Below, one piece after another: positions 1-6,752 of a stretch of 14,148 bases of DNA. Numbering within the stretch: position 1 is the first letter of the stretch; each line of letters starts with the position of its first letter. The position numbers and the translations under genes are program-made. The notes under the pieces were generated by a model. That model was not told where the DNA came from and did no database searches. It worked only from the letters and a program-made list of their open reading frames with translations. Origin of the DNA: DATBDN01 sp036269895 (GTDB lineage: Bacteria > Actinomycetota > Thermoleophilia > Solirubrobacterales > Thermoleophilaceae); assembly GCA_036269895.1 (NCBI GenBank), contig DATBDN010000224.1, positions 1 through 14,148 of the forward strand. Direction: 5' to 3'.

Positions 1-1
1 G

Positions 2-358
2 CACGGAGCGCCGGTCGAGAATCCGGAGACGGTGGCGTCCGCGATCAGGATCGGAAATCCGGCGCGCTGGGAGGAGGCGATGGACGCGGTGACCAGCTCA
101 CGCGGCCAGATTCGTGCTGTGTCCGACGCCGAGATCCTCGACGCGTACGCGTTCCTCGGGATGAGCGAGGGCGTCTTCTGCGAGCCGGCGTCGGCGGCGT
201 CTGTTGCGGGGTTGCTGAAGTACGGGGCCGAGGGCACGGTCGTCTGTGTGTTGACGGGGCATGGCTTGAAGGACCCGACGACGGCGATCGACCGCGCCCC
301 CGGCGTCATCTCGTGCGATCCGGAATTCAGCGCCCTTGAAGCGGCCGTGCTGGCGTGA
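2..358 (+). CDS. thrC: Threonine synthase, C-terminal part (5' end outside window)
   Basis: This PLP enzyme converts O-phosphohomoserine to threonine, the last step of threonine synthesis, in the cytoplasm. Only about the last 118 residues are present. The reading frame is open from base 2, so the gene is cut by the window edge rather than starting at the GTG at 32. Recognisable threonine synthase stretches are AIRIGNPARWEEA near the start of the fragment, EGVFCEPASAASVAGLLK in the middle and VLTGHGLKDP near the end. The stop TGA (356-358) overlaps the GTG of homoserine kinase as GTGA, so the two genes are translationally coupled in one operon. Homoserine kinase makes this enzyme's substrate, which supports both calls. 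The PLP lysine and the N-terminal domain lie outside the window. Confidence 0.92.
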   Translation, partial: HGAPVENPETVASAIRIGNPARWEEAMDAVTSSRGQIRAVSDAEILDAYAFLGMSEGVFCEPASAASVAGLLKYGAEGTVVCVLTGHGLKDPTTAIDRAPGVISCDPEFSALEAAVLA

Positions 359-1206
359 ACAGGCGGCGGCTGGTTCGCGTCCCGGCTAGCTCGGCGAACC
401 TCGGCCCTGGCTACGACTGCCTCGCGGCTGCGCTGTCGCTTCATCTCGAGCTCGAGGTCGAGGAGACCGGCGAGTTCGCTGTCGAGACGGACCTCGACGG
501 GGTCGCGCTCGATCGCTCCAACCTGTGCGTCCAAGCGTTCGAGAAGCTGCATTCCGCCGACGGGCTGACGTTCCGCGTCAAGTCGGAGATCCCACTCGCC
601 GCAGGCCTCGGCTCGAGTGCCGCGGCGATCGTCGCCGGCCTCATGGCCGCCGACCACATGTACGAGCTCGCCGAGCCGATCTACCCGCACGCCGTCGAGA
701 TCGAGGGCCATCCCGACAACGTGGCGGCGGCGCTGCACGGCGGCTTCGTGATCTGCACGCCGGAGTGCGCGCAGCGGTTCGAGCCGGCCGCAGGGCTCGA
801 GGGCGTCATCGCGATCCCGCCCGATCCGGTCGCGACACACGAGGCGCGTGCCGCCCTGCCAAGCACGGTGGCCATCACCGATGCAGTGCACAACATCGCG
901 CACGCCTCGACGCTGGTGCTTGGGCTGGCAAAGGACGACTTCTCGCTGATCGGTGCCGGGCTGTCGGATCGGTTGCACCAGCGTCAGCGCGCGCATCTGT
1001 ATCCGCGCTCGATGGAGCTGGTCGCGCGCGCGGAAGAGCTTGGCGCGGTGGGCGCGACGATCTCCGGCGCCGGGCCGACCGTGCTGTTCTGGTGCCACTG
1101 GCAGCAGACGGGCGGGGTGTTCGAAGCGCTGCAGTCGGAAGCGGCGGATTGCGAGGTGCGGCGGGTGCAGTTCGTGCCGGGCGGGGCGGACGTTCGCGCG
1201 CTCTAG
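355..1206 (+). CDS. thrB: Homoserine kinase (GHMP kinase family)
   Basis: Phosphorylates L-homoserine with ATP to O-phosphohomoserine, the substrate of the adjoining threonine synthase. The 283-aa length is close to the usual 290-310 of ThrB. The three GHMP motifs are visible: N-terminal PASSANLGPGYDCL (residues 10-23), the glycine/serine-rich phosphate loop PLAAGLGSSAAAI (80-92) and the C-terminal GATISGAGPTVL (233-244). The ThrB-typical EGHPDNVAAA lies at 117-126. The GTG start at 355 overlaps the thrC stop by 4 bp, and the motif-1 segment begins only nine residues later, so no other start fits. No separate promoter or Shine-Dalgarno is seen. It is the last gene of its operon: the next gene is on the opposite strand, past a spacer with inverted repeats. 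Confidence 0.95.
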   Translation: MNRRRLVRVPASSANLGPGYDCLAAALSLHLELEVEETGEFAVETDLDGVALDRSNLCVQAFEKLHSADGLTFRVKSEIPLAAGLGSSAAAIVAGLMAADHMYELAEPIYPHAVEIEGHPDNVAAALHGGFVICTPECAQRFEPAAGLEGVIAIPPDPVATHEARAALPSTVAITDAVHNIAHASTLVLGLAKDDFSLIGAGLSDRLHQRQRAHLYPRSMELVARAEELGAVGATISGAGPTVLFWCHWQQTGGVFEALQSEAADCEVRRVQFVPGGADVRAL

Positions 1207-1251
1207 GGGTCGTCCGTGATGCGGACTGCCGGTTCGATGCGTAGATCTGGG

Positions 1252-1296
1252 AGTGTCCTGGTTTACCCACCCATAGGGTGGTCAGGGCAGGACACT
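1252..1296. repeat. Nested inverted repeat between convergent genes; possible bidirectional terminator
   Basis: The outer arms AGTGTCCTG (1252-1260) and CAGGACACT (1288-1296) are perfect 9-bp complements. Inside them CCACCC (1267-1272) and GGGTGG (1276-1281) form a second perfect 6-bp stem around the loop ATA. Six unpaired bases lie on each side between the two stems. The element sits between the convergent thrB and amidase genes, where a two-way terminator would be expected, but no T-tract follows on either strand. Palindromic extragenic element or mobile-element relic are alternatives. The structure is certain, the function is not. Confidence 0.5.
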
Positions 1297-1371
1297 TGTC
1301 GCGGAAACCGCCTCGCGACCTGCGAATCCGGCCGCCCTGTCGCCCTTGGTCGCCGCTGTTTACGCACCGAA

Positions 1372-1384
1372 GTGCGCAGCGCAC
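1372..1384. repeat. Perfect 13-bp palindrome just past the amidase stop
   Basis: GTGCGC-A-GCGCAC is a perfect 6-bp inverted repeat around one base, 19 bp beyond the amidase stop codon on the leftward transcript. A weaker stem, GTCGCG (1298-1303) with CGCGAC (1314-1319), lies further on. These could contribute to transcript ends of the leftward operon. The one-base spacer cannot be an RNA loop without opening pairs, so a DNA-level site is also possible. I see no gene in the 197-bp spacer 1207-1403. Confidence 0.3.
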
Positions 1385-1403
1385 CGGGGACGGCCGCCGC
1401 ACT

Positions 1404-2843
1404 TCACAGCCGCGCCGCAGCACCCGACGGCCGACGCTCATGCCACCGCTGCTCTGCCTCGAGCTGCGCGGCGACAGACAGCAGCAGGCCTTCCGACAGC
1501 GGCGGCCCGATCAGCTGCACCGCCAGCGGCAACCCGTCGTGGCCGTGGAACACCGGCAGCGATATCGCCGGCTGCCCCGTCACGTTCACGAACGGCGTGA
1601 ACGGCGTGAAGCGCGATGACGCCTCGAACGTGGCCATCGGGTCCGGCGCCGCTGGATCGAGCTCGCCGATCCGCAGCGGCCGCTTCGCCAGTGCCGGCGT
1701 CAGCACCGCATCCCACTGCATCGACCACTCGACGGCGCCGCGCGCGACGCGCTGCAGGATCGTGAGCGAGCGCAGGTAGGTCGACGACGGCGTCGCAAGC
1801 GCCCGCTCGTGCAGCGCCCACGTGAGCGGCTCGACGTCATCGGCCGTCGCCTCCCGTCCCGCCACCAGCTCGCCAACGCGCACCCCGCCCGAGACCATCG
1901 CCGCCCATAGGTCCGTGAACAGCTCGAGCAGCTCGTCGAACTGGATCGGCGTCTGCACCTCCTCGACATGGTGACCGAAGTTCTCGAGCAGCGATGCCGC
2001 GTTGCGCGCTGCCTGCTCCGCCAGCGGGTCGAGATCCCCGGCAAGCGGCGGCTCGACCACGAGCGCAATCCGCAACGGGCCGGGCTCGCGCTCGGCAGTC
2101 GCCGAGAATGGCTCGAACGGCGGCGGCGCCCAGGTGGCATCGCCCGGCTCGTAACCCGCCAGCACGTCCAGCGTGGCCGCGCCGTCAGCCACGGTGCGGG
2201 CCACGACGCCGTCAACGGAAAGGAACGAGTCGCCCTGGTCTGGGCCGCGCGATATCCGGCCGCGGCTCACCTTCAGGCCGACGAGCCCGCAGCACGCTGC
2301 CGGGATCCGGATCGACCCGCCGCCGTCCGACGCGTGCGCAATCGGCACCAGGCCGCCGGCCACGGCCGCGGCCGACCCGCCGGACGACCCGCCGGGCGTG
2401 TGATCGGTGTTCCAGGGGTTGCGCGTCGGGCCGAACCGTCGCGGCTCCGTGACCGGCAGGATGCCCATCTCGGGCGCCGCCGTCTTCCCGACGATCACGA
2501 ACCCGGCGTCGCGGATGCGCCGCACGACGTTGGCGTCGTAATCGGGCGTGTAGTCGCCGTACAGATCCGAGCCGCTCGACACTCGCAATCCCGCCGTCGC
2601 GACAGACAGGTCCTTGATCGCGATCGGGACGCCCGCGAACGGGCGCTCGTCACCAGGCTGGATCGCGGCCGCCGTCGCGAGCGCGCGGTCGCGGTCGACG
2701 ACGGTGAAGGCATTCAGGCCATGCTCGTCCGCCGCGATCGCGTCGAGGGCGAGCTCGGTCAGTTCGCGCGCCGAAACCTCGCCGACCCGAACCAGGTCGG
2801 CCAGCTCCGTCGCGGGCTTGAAGAGAAGGCCGCGGTCAGACAC
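1404..2843 (-). CDS. Amidase signature (AS) family hydrolase
   Basis: A serine amidohydrolase that cleaves a carboxamide or related C-N bond; the substrate cannot be read from the sequence. With GTG at 2843 the protein is 479 aa, typical of the family. The Ser-cisSer-Lys triad is complete: Lys77 in VPIAIKDLS, Ser153 in the GGSSGGS loop and nucleophile Ser177 in DGGGSIRIP, with the standard 24-residue Ser-Ser spacing. The frame is open upstream to GTG at 2870, but that would overlap the FHA gene by 35 bp. GTG at 2843 overlaps it by only 8 bp (GTGTCTGA) and begins just before the conserved N-terminus. It therefore looks like the second gene of an FHA-amidase operon, translationally coupled. The family includes GatA, but no gatB or gatC lies nearby, so a stand-alone amidase is the better reading. 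Confidence 0.9.
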   Translation of the reverse strand: MSDRGLLFKPATELADLVRVGEVSARELTELALDAIAADEHGLNAFTVVDRDRALATAAAIQPGDERPFAGVPIAIKDLSVATAGLRVSSGSDLYGDYTPDYDANVVRRIRDAGFVIVGKTAAPEMGILPVTEPRRFGPTRNPWNTDHTPGGSSGGSAAAVAGGLVPIAHASDGGGSIRIPAACCGLVGLKVSRGRISRGPDQGDSFLSVDGVVARTVADGAATLDVLAGYEPGDATWAPPPFEPFSATAEREPGPLRIALVVEPPLAGDLDPLAEQAARNAASLLENFGHHVEEVQTPIQFDELLELFTDLWAAMVSGGVRVGELVAGREATADDVEPLTWALHERALATPSSTYLRSLTILQRVARGAVEWSMQWDAVLTPALAKRPLRIGELDPAAPDPMATFEASSRFTPFTPFVNVTGQPAISLPVFHGHDGLPLAVQLIGPPLSEGLLLSVAAQLEAEQRWHERRPSGAAARL

Positions 2844-3420
2844 CCGGCGCGAGCTTAAGGCCACTCGCACCTGTGGGCGCGTCGCTGCGCACCTGCATGA
2901 AGTACAGACGGAAGGCGCCGATGGCGATCTCGTCCCCGTCCTCGAGCTCGTGCCAGTCCACGCGATCGCCGTTCAGGAAGACCCCATTCAGGCTGCGGTC
3001 GTCCAGCACCCGCGCGCCGGTCCGGTCGCGGTGGATGAGCGCATGTCGGCGCGACACGGTCGGGTCGTCGAAGCGGACGTGGGCGGACAGACTGCGACCG
3101 ACCCGCGTCCAGCCATCCTGCAACCCCACGACGTGGACGCGGTCGTCGAGCTCGTACGCGAGGTAGTCGCCGCTCGTGACGAGCGCGTCGCGTGCCTCGG
3201 CGAGCCAGTCGGGCGCGCGCACGTCGGGCACCTGCTCGAGCTCCTGCGTGTGCTCTGGCTGCTGTCTTGCCATGAACATCGACGCGCGCTTGAACTTGCG
3301 CCCGCCGCACTGCGGGCACCCGGGTACTTCGTCAAGCTCGTGCAGCGCGACGGCGAAGCCGCACGACTCACATCTGAATGAGCCGGCCCCCGCCAGGGTG
3401 CCGGCGGTGAATGCTTCCAC
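2836..3420 (-). CDS. Zinc-ribbon and FHA-domain protein
   Basis: Probable phosphothreonine-binding signalling protein of 194 aa. Residues 17-38 hold two CxxC pairs (Cys17/Cys20 and Cys35/Cys38), a treble-clef or zinc-ribbon knuckle, followed by a basic stretch KFKR. After a charged linker (about 50-95), residues 100-190 form an FHA domain with its hallmark residues: GWTRVGR (103-109), DPTVSRRH (119-126) and SLNGVFLNG (143-151). FHA domains bind phosphothreonine, usually on substrates of Ser/Thr kinases. The frame is open far upstream, but GTG at 3420 is chosen because a purine-rich ribosome site and a promoter-like pair sit at the right distance before it. It is the first gene of the operon with the amidase. 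The partner kinase is not in the window. Confidence 0.87.
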   Translation of the reverse strand: MEAFTAGTLAGAGSFRCESCGFAVALHELDEVPGCPQCGGRKFKRASMFMARQQPEHTQELEQVPDVRAPDWLAEARDALVTSGDYLAYELDDRVHVVGLQDGWTRVGRSLSAHVRFDDPTVSRRHALIHRDRTGARVLDDRSLNGVFLNGDRVDWHELEDGDEIAIGAFRLYFMQVRSDAPTGASGLKLAPGV

Positions 3421-3427
3421 CGGTGAT

Positions 3428-3438
3428 CCCCTTCCTCC
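3428..3438 (-). promoter_or_regulatory. Shine-Dalgarno region for the FHA gene
   Basis: On the minus strand GGAGGAAGGGG precedes GTG 3420. The GGAGG core lies 13 nt from the start, and the AAGGGG part lies 7 nt from it. This is the clearest Shine-Dalgarno in the window and fixes the FHA start. It contrasts with the leaderless-looking starts of most neighbouring genes. Confidence 0.7.
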
Positions 3439-3451
3439 GAAGTTGTTGACG

Positions 3452-3480
3452 ATCTTAACTAGGTGCCTCCCCAAAGACAA
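3452..3480 (-). promoter_or_regulatory. Sigma-70-like promoter of the FHA-amidase operon
   Basis: On the minus strand TTGTCT (3480-3475) and TAAGAT (3457-3452) are separated by exactly 17 bp. Each hexamer matches the consensus at four of six positions. A transcript starting near 3445 would carry a short leader that just covers the ribosome site. The surrounding 3440-3545 is clearly more AT-rich than the rest of the window, as expected for a divergent regulatory region. I see no gene in 3421-3613. Confidence 0.5.
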
Positions 3481-3613
3481 GTAAACGTCCGCAAATTGCA
3501 GGTTTATGCCCACAAATGGGTCACCATCATTACCCGCCCTGAACACGCGCTCCTGTGCTGGGGGCACACGGGTGCCGTGAAGGGAATCGCCGGGCGGAGG
3601 CGAATCCGCGTCC

Positions 3614-3853
3614 GTGCGCTTCGCCGCCGTCGACATCAGCTCCGAGCTCCAGCTCCACAATCTTCACGCCACCCACGCGGCCGCATGCTGCTCGACCTGC
3701 GAGCGGCGGCTACTGCCCGGCGAGGTGCTCCACATCTACGAGGCGAGTGCGCTCTGCACGCTCTGCGCCAGGTCCCACGGCGACGAACCGCTGCGCCGCG
3801 AGCGCATCCACGCGACGCCGGTGAGGCTTGCCGTCGTACCGCGAGCGGCCTGA
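3614..3853 (+). CDS. Small CxxC-containing protein of unknown function
   Basis: A 79-aa protein that I do not recognise. It has Cys35/Cys36/Cys39 in the segment AACCSTCER and a second pair Cys58/Cys61 in ALCTLCARSHGDE, spaced as in a small zinc-binding fold, joined by RLLPGEVLHIYEA. The ordered pairs and the sensible residue mix argue for a real gene rather than a shadow, and the frame opens only at 3581. GTG 3614 is the only usual start codon in frame before the cysteines. GGAGG at 3596-3600 is about 13 nt upstream, further than usual, and lies partly in a small stem (GCGGA with TCCGC, 3594-3609). It is divergent from the FHA gene and 28 bp upstream of the SRPBCC gene. Its role is unknown. 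Confidence 0.6.
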   Translation: MRFAAVDISSELQLHNLHATHAAACCSTCERRLLPGEVLHIYEASALCTLCARSHGDEPLRRERIHATPVRLAVVPRAA

Positions 3854-3867
3854 CCCCTCTAGCGACC

Positions 3868-3873
3868 TAGAAT
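3868..3873 (+). promoter_or_regulatory. -10-like element, leaderless-type start of the SRPBCC gene
   Basis: TAGAAT lies 8 nt before GTG 3882, with no Shine-Dalgarno between them. Transcription would start at or within a base or two of the start codon. No convincing -35 is seen. Confidence 0.5.
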
Positions 3874-3881
3874 CGCGGCCG

Positions 3882-4409
3882 GTGAGGCCGGTCGAGTCGC
3901 GCATAGTCATCTCCGCTCCGCGCGCGGACGTCTACGCGTTCATTGCCGACATCGGCAGCCGCGTCGCCTGGATGGACCACTTCCTGAAGGACTTCCGCCT
4001 GACCCGCGTCAACCCGGTGGGCGTCGGCGCCGGGGCGAGCTTCAAGATCGACTCGCCGCTGTTCCCGCAGCGGGCGGAGTACCAGGTGATCGAGGCTGAG
4101 GCGCCCAGGCGCCTGGTCGAGCGCGGCCGGGTCGGCCGTCTGGGCCGTACGACGGGCTACACCGAGTGGGAGCTGGTGGAGAGCTACGGGTCGACCGAGG
4201 TGACGGTGACGGTCTGGACCGAGCCCGGGATCCGCTGGGACGCGTTCAAGGAGAGCCTCGGTGTCCGTGGCTGGGTGCGCCGCCAGATGGGCGTCTCGCT
4301 CCGGCGGCTGCGGAAGATCTTCGAGGAGCAGCCCGATCGGCCGCTCGCGCGGGCCGGTGTGGCGGGGTACGAGCCGTTGACGGCAGCGCGCTATGGCAGC
4401 CGGGCATAA
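3882..4409 (+). CDS. SRPBCC-superfamily (polyketide cyclase/START-like) protein
   Basis: A 175-aa protein with a helix-grip lipid or small-ligand binding fold; the ligand is unknown. The N-terminus VESRIVISAPRADVYAFIAD, followed by WMDHFL, is the classic first strand and helix of the SRPBCC fold. The middle GVGAGASFKID and YQVIEAEAPRRLVERG match the strand pattern of polyketide cyclase/dehydrase-like members. A long C-terminal helix (about 125-150, RWDAFKESLGVRGWVRR) follows, and then a polar tail. The frame is open back to 3828, but that start would overlap the preceding gene. GTG 3882 is preferred because it sits directly before the fold and 8 nt after a -10-like TAGAAT. The stop TAA is shared with the -10-like element of the next gene. 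Confidence 0.8.
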   Translation: MRPVESRIVISAPRADVYAFIADIGSRVAWMDHFLKDFRLTRVNPVGVGAGASFKIDSPLFPQRAEYQVIEAEAPRRLVERGRVGRLGRTTGYTEWELVESYGSTEVTVTVWTEPGIRWDAFKESLGVRGWVRRQMGVSLRRLRKIFEEQPDRPLARAGVAGYEPLTAARYGSRA

Positions 4410-4412
4410 ACT
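4407..4412 (+). promoter_or_regulatory. -10-like element overlapping the SRPBCC stop codon
   Basis: TAAACT begins with the TAA stop of the SRPBCC gene and lies 10 nt before ATG 4423 of the lipoprotein. This suggests a short-leader or leaderless start nested in the end of the upstream gene. Confidence 0.4.
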
Positions 4413-4422
4413 GCGCGACCGC

Positions 4423-4998
4423 ATGGCCCTTCGCCCCTCGAAGCTGACCGTCGTCTGCGCGCTGGCGCTTGTCGCCATCGGCGTGCTCACGGGGTGCGGA
4501 AAGTCCAGCAACAAGCCGGGCGAAACGGTGCGAGAGGGCCTGTCGACGCCGCTCGGTGGCCTGCGCTACACGGTCTTCCTCACGCGCCAGCTGAACCTGG
4601 CCAACCAGGAGGACAAGGGCTACGTGCCCGGCCGCAAGGAGGCCCCGCCCGGCAAGGGGCTCTACGGCGTGTTCATCGAGGCGTGCAACCAGAGCGGCTC
4701 GAAGGGCGCGATCGCCGCGAGCCGCTTCTACATCCAGGACTCCCAGGGCAACCGCTTCGCACCGCAGGGGCTCGCGCACAACAACCCGTACGCGTACCAG
4801 GGTGGCCCTGTTCCGCCTCAGAACTGCATGCCCAGAAGCGGGAGCCTGGCCGCGCTGGGTCCGACCTCCGGGGCGCTCCTGCTCTTCGAGCTCCCGCTCG
4901 CAGACACCGAGAACCGCCCGCTCACGCTGCACATCCAGGGCCCGTTCAACGCCGGTCAGGGCAAGCCCGACCAGACGTCGGTCATCCTCGACATCTAG
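4423..4998 (+). CDS. Putative lipoprotein, DUF4352-like
   Basis: A 191-aa secreted lipoprotein of unknown function. A positively charged start (R4, K7), a hydrophobic core (residues 8-22) and the lipobox LTGC with Cys25 form a type II signal peptide, so the mature protein should be anchored to the outer face of the membrane. The following KSSNKPGET is a typical flexible tether. The remainder (GLYGVFIEACNQ, RFYIQDSQGNRF and LLLFELPLADTENRPL) follows the strand pattern of DUF4352-type immunoglobulin-like lipoproteins; that match is by eye. An in-frame ATG at 4393 would put ten extra polar residues before the signal and overlap the SRPBCC gene, so ATG 4423 is chosen. Its stop TAG shares the tetramer CTAG with the stop of the convergent PBP gene. 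Confidence 0.82.
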   Translation: MALRPSKLTVVCALALVAIGVLTGCGKSSNKPGETVREGLSTPLGGLRYTVFLTRQLNLANQEDKGYVPGRKEAPPGKGLYGVFIEACNQSGSKGAIAASRFYIQDSQGNRFAPQGLAHNNPYAYQGGPVPPQNCMPRSGSLAALGPTSGALLLFELPLADTENRPLTLHIQGPFNAGQGKPDQTSVILDI

Positions 4999-6692
4999 CG
5001 TTCAAGGCCCGCCTGCAGCACCCCGCGCGCGGCCGGAGCCGCAGTCGAGCCGCCGGCTCCTCCGTGCACGATCAGCACAGAGACCGCCACCTTCGACCGC
5101 CTGACTGGCGCGTACGCGGCGAACCAGGCGTCGGTGTCGTATCCGGGCGGCTTCGCCGGCACGCCGGTGTCCAGCGGTTGGGTCTCACCCTCCTTCTGCA
5201 CGGTCGTCGTCAGCTCCGCGGTGCCGGTCTTGCCGGCCACCTTCACGGGCGAGAGCGATGCGCTCGTCCCCGTGCCGTAGGAAACGACGTCGATCATCAG
5301 CCGCTCGAGCTGGTGCGCGACCCGCCGTGACATCACCCGCTTGCGATCCGGTGGCGCGTCGGGGAAGACGCGCGGACGCGTCATCACCCCGTTCTGCGAG
5401 ATCGCCTGGGCGACCGACGCCATCTGCAGCGGAGTGGCAAGTACCTTGCCCTGCCCGATCGCGGTCGAGCCGACGGCCAAGGGCGTGTTGACCTCCGACG
5501 CCGGCGGGATCGTGCTCGGCAGGGCACCGGGTATCGAGGGCTTGTCGTTCCAGCCAAGGCGCTCGGCCTGATCGACGATCCGCCGGGCCCCGAGGCGCAC
5601 GCCCAACGGCGCGAAGACGGAGTTGCAGGAGTGCGCGAAGGACTGAGCGAAGGTGCCGCCGCAGCTCTCGCCGTTCGCGTTCTCCAGGTTCACGCCGTCG
5701 ATGACCGCCTTCGTCTCGACCGGAAACGGAGTGGAGAGCTTCACGAGCTTGTCGTCGAGTGCGGCCGCCGCAGTGATGATCTTGAACGTCGAGCCGGGCG
5801 GCTGCGGCCCCGAGAACGCGATGCCCGCCAGCGCCCGCACCTCACCGGTGCGCGCGTCGAGCGCTGCCACTCCGCCGTAGCGGCCGGCGAGCGCCGTGAT
5901 CGCGGCCTGCTGGATATTCAGGTCGATCGTCGTGCGCACGGCGTCCGCCGGTTTCGGCTGCGTCGACGCGAGCACGCGGCCACCAGCGCTCAGCAGCCCG
6001 CCCGGCACGCCCGCGACCCGGTTCTCCGCGATCCGCTCGAGGCCCGACGTGCCAACCAGCGTGCCCGGTGGGAAGCCGCGCGCCCGCAGCGCGTTGCGCT
6101 CCGCTTGCGTCTGCGGTTCACCAAGTCCACCGGCGACCGACTGAGCCGCCGCCCCCGCCGGCTGAACGCGTGCACTGGCCGGTCCGGTCGCGATCACGGT
6201 GACGTTGCGCGCGAGGATCGAAGCGCGCTGAGGAGCCTTCGTCTGCCGCGTCAGCCTGGCGCCCGCTGGCTTGCCCGGGAAGGTCATGGAGCGCTCCCAG
6301 GCGATCTTGGAGTCGACCACCGGCACGTCCATCGGACTGCGGACGGTGCCGAAGGCGTTGGTCGTCGCCGCCACCATCAGCTCGACACGATCGCCGCGCC
6401 GGCGCACGCGCACGATGCGGATGTGGCGCAGAGTCGCGGTCATGGCGTCGTCGCGATAGGCGGCGCGAAACGCGGCGCGGCTCGTTTCCCGCTTGGCGTC
6501 GTCGGTCAGCAGGGCGTACATGGCGTCGAAGTCGCCACGCTCCCATGCTCGGGCAAAGTCACGGCCGGCCCGGACGGAGGCCGGAGTGTGGAACGCGCCG
6601 AACAGGAGGCCCCCGAGCAGCGAGATCGCCGCCAGCACGGGCAAGAGTCGGCGAATGATGCGCCGTCGGCGTTCGCGTCGGTGATCTGTCAC
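4995..6692 (-). CDS. Class B penicillin-binding protein (transpeptidase) with MecA_N/NTF2-like domain
   Basis: Cross-links peptidoglycan stem peptides outside the membrane. The 565-aa protein starts with a basic stretch (RRERRRRIIRR) and one membrane anchor (about 14-32). Next come an NTF2-like/MecA_N-type domain (about 38-150), a PBP linker segment with RASILARN (157-164) and GTSGLER (214-220), and the transpeptidase domain (about 250-565). The catalytic motifs are complete: STFK with Ser301 and Lys304, SCN at 355-357, and KTG at 488-490. The stretch between GEVRALAG and PPGSTFK is short compared with classical class B PBPs. There is no PASTA repeat and no glycosyltransferase domain. The frame is open upstream to 6914, but that part is polar shadow sequence over the divergent gene, so GTG 6692 before the basic/anchor segment is chosen. 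It is divergent from a MarP-like protease. Confidence 0.92.
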   Translation of the reverse strand: MTDHRRERRRRIIRRLLPVLAAISLLGGLLFGAFHTPASVRAGRDFARAWERGDFDAMYALLTDDAKRETSRAAFRAAYRDDAMTATLRHIRIVRVRRRGDRVELMVAATTNAFGTVRSPMDVPVVDSKIAWERSMTFPGKPAGARLTRQTKAPQRASILARNVTVIATGPASARVQPAGAAAQSVAGGLGEPQTQAERNALRARGFPPGTLVGTSGLERIAENRVAGVPGGLLSAGGRVLASTQPKPADAVRTTIDLNIQQAAITALAGRYGGVAALDARTGEVRALAGIAFSGPQPPGSTFKIITAAAALDDKLVKLSTPFPVETKAVIDGVNLENANGESCGGTFAQSFAHSCNSVFAPLGVRLGARRIVDQAERLGWNDKPSIPGALPSTIPPASEVNTPLAVGSTAIGQGKVLATPLQMASVAQAISQNGVMTRPRVFPDAPPDRKRVMSRRVAHQLERLMIDVVSYGTGTSASLSPVKVAGKTGTAELTTTVQKEGETQPLDTGVPAKPPGYDTDAWFAAYAPVRRSKVAVSVLIVHGGAGGSTAAPAARGVLQAGLER

Positions 6693-6706
6693 TCCCAGCC
6701 CGCCGC

Positions 6707-6712
6707 AACGTA
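6707..6712 (-). promoter_or_regulatory. -10-like element of the PBP gene
   Basis: On the minus strand TACGTT lies 14 nt before GTG 6692. The leader would be only about six or seven bases. The GGGA immediately before the start is too close to act as a normal Shine-Dalgarno. Confidence 0.4.
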
Positions 6713-6720
6713 CCCGGAAG

Positions 6721-6731
6721 GGCGGACCGCC
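6721..6731. promoter_or_regulatory. Palindrome midway between divergent PBP and protease promoters; candidate operator
   Basis: GGCGG-A-CCGCC is a perfect 11-bp palindrome. It lies 8 bp beyond the PBP -10-like hexamer and 6 bp before the protease -10-like hexamer. The position suits a shared regulator, but GC-rich palindromes arise easily by chance in such DNA. Confidence 0.3.
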
Positions 6732-6737
6732 AACCCG

Positions 6738-6743
6738 TAACGT
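6738..6743 (+). promoter_or_regulatory. -10-like element of the MarP-like protease gene
   Basis: TAACGT lies 9 nt before GTG 6753, with no Shine-Dalgarno in between, giving a leaderless or nearly leaderless start. No clear -35 is seen. Confidence 0.45.
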
Positions 6744-6752
6744 GCCCGCCCC

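Noticed and set aside
1404..2843. Assignment of the amidase as GatA of the tRNA amidotransferase
   Set aside because: The triad is shared by the whole amidase-signature family, no gatB or gatC is nearby, and the gene is coupled to an FHA protein instead.
3421..3660. Longer FHA protein starting at 3660
   Set aside because: It would run through the AT-rich promoter region and over the start of the divergent small gene. GTG 3420 has a ribosome site and a promoter-like pair at proper distance.
5631..6740. Long open frame on the plus strand opposite the PBP gene
   Set aside because: The translation is Arg/Ala/His-rich with no domain pattern, and it mirrors the codon bias of the PBP gene, whose catalytic motifs are all on the minus strand.
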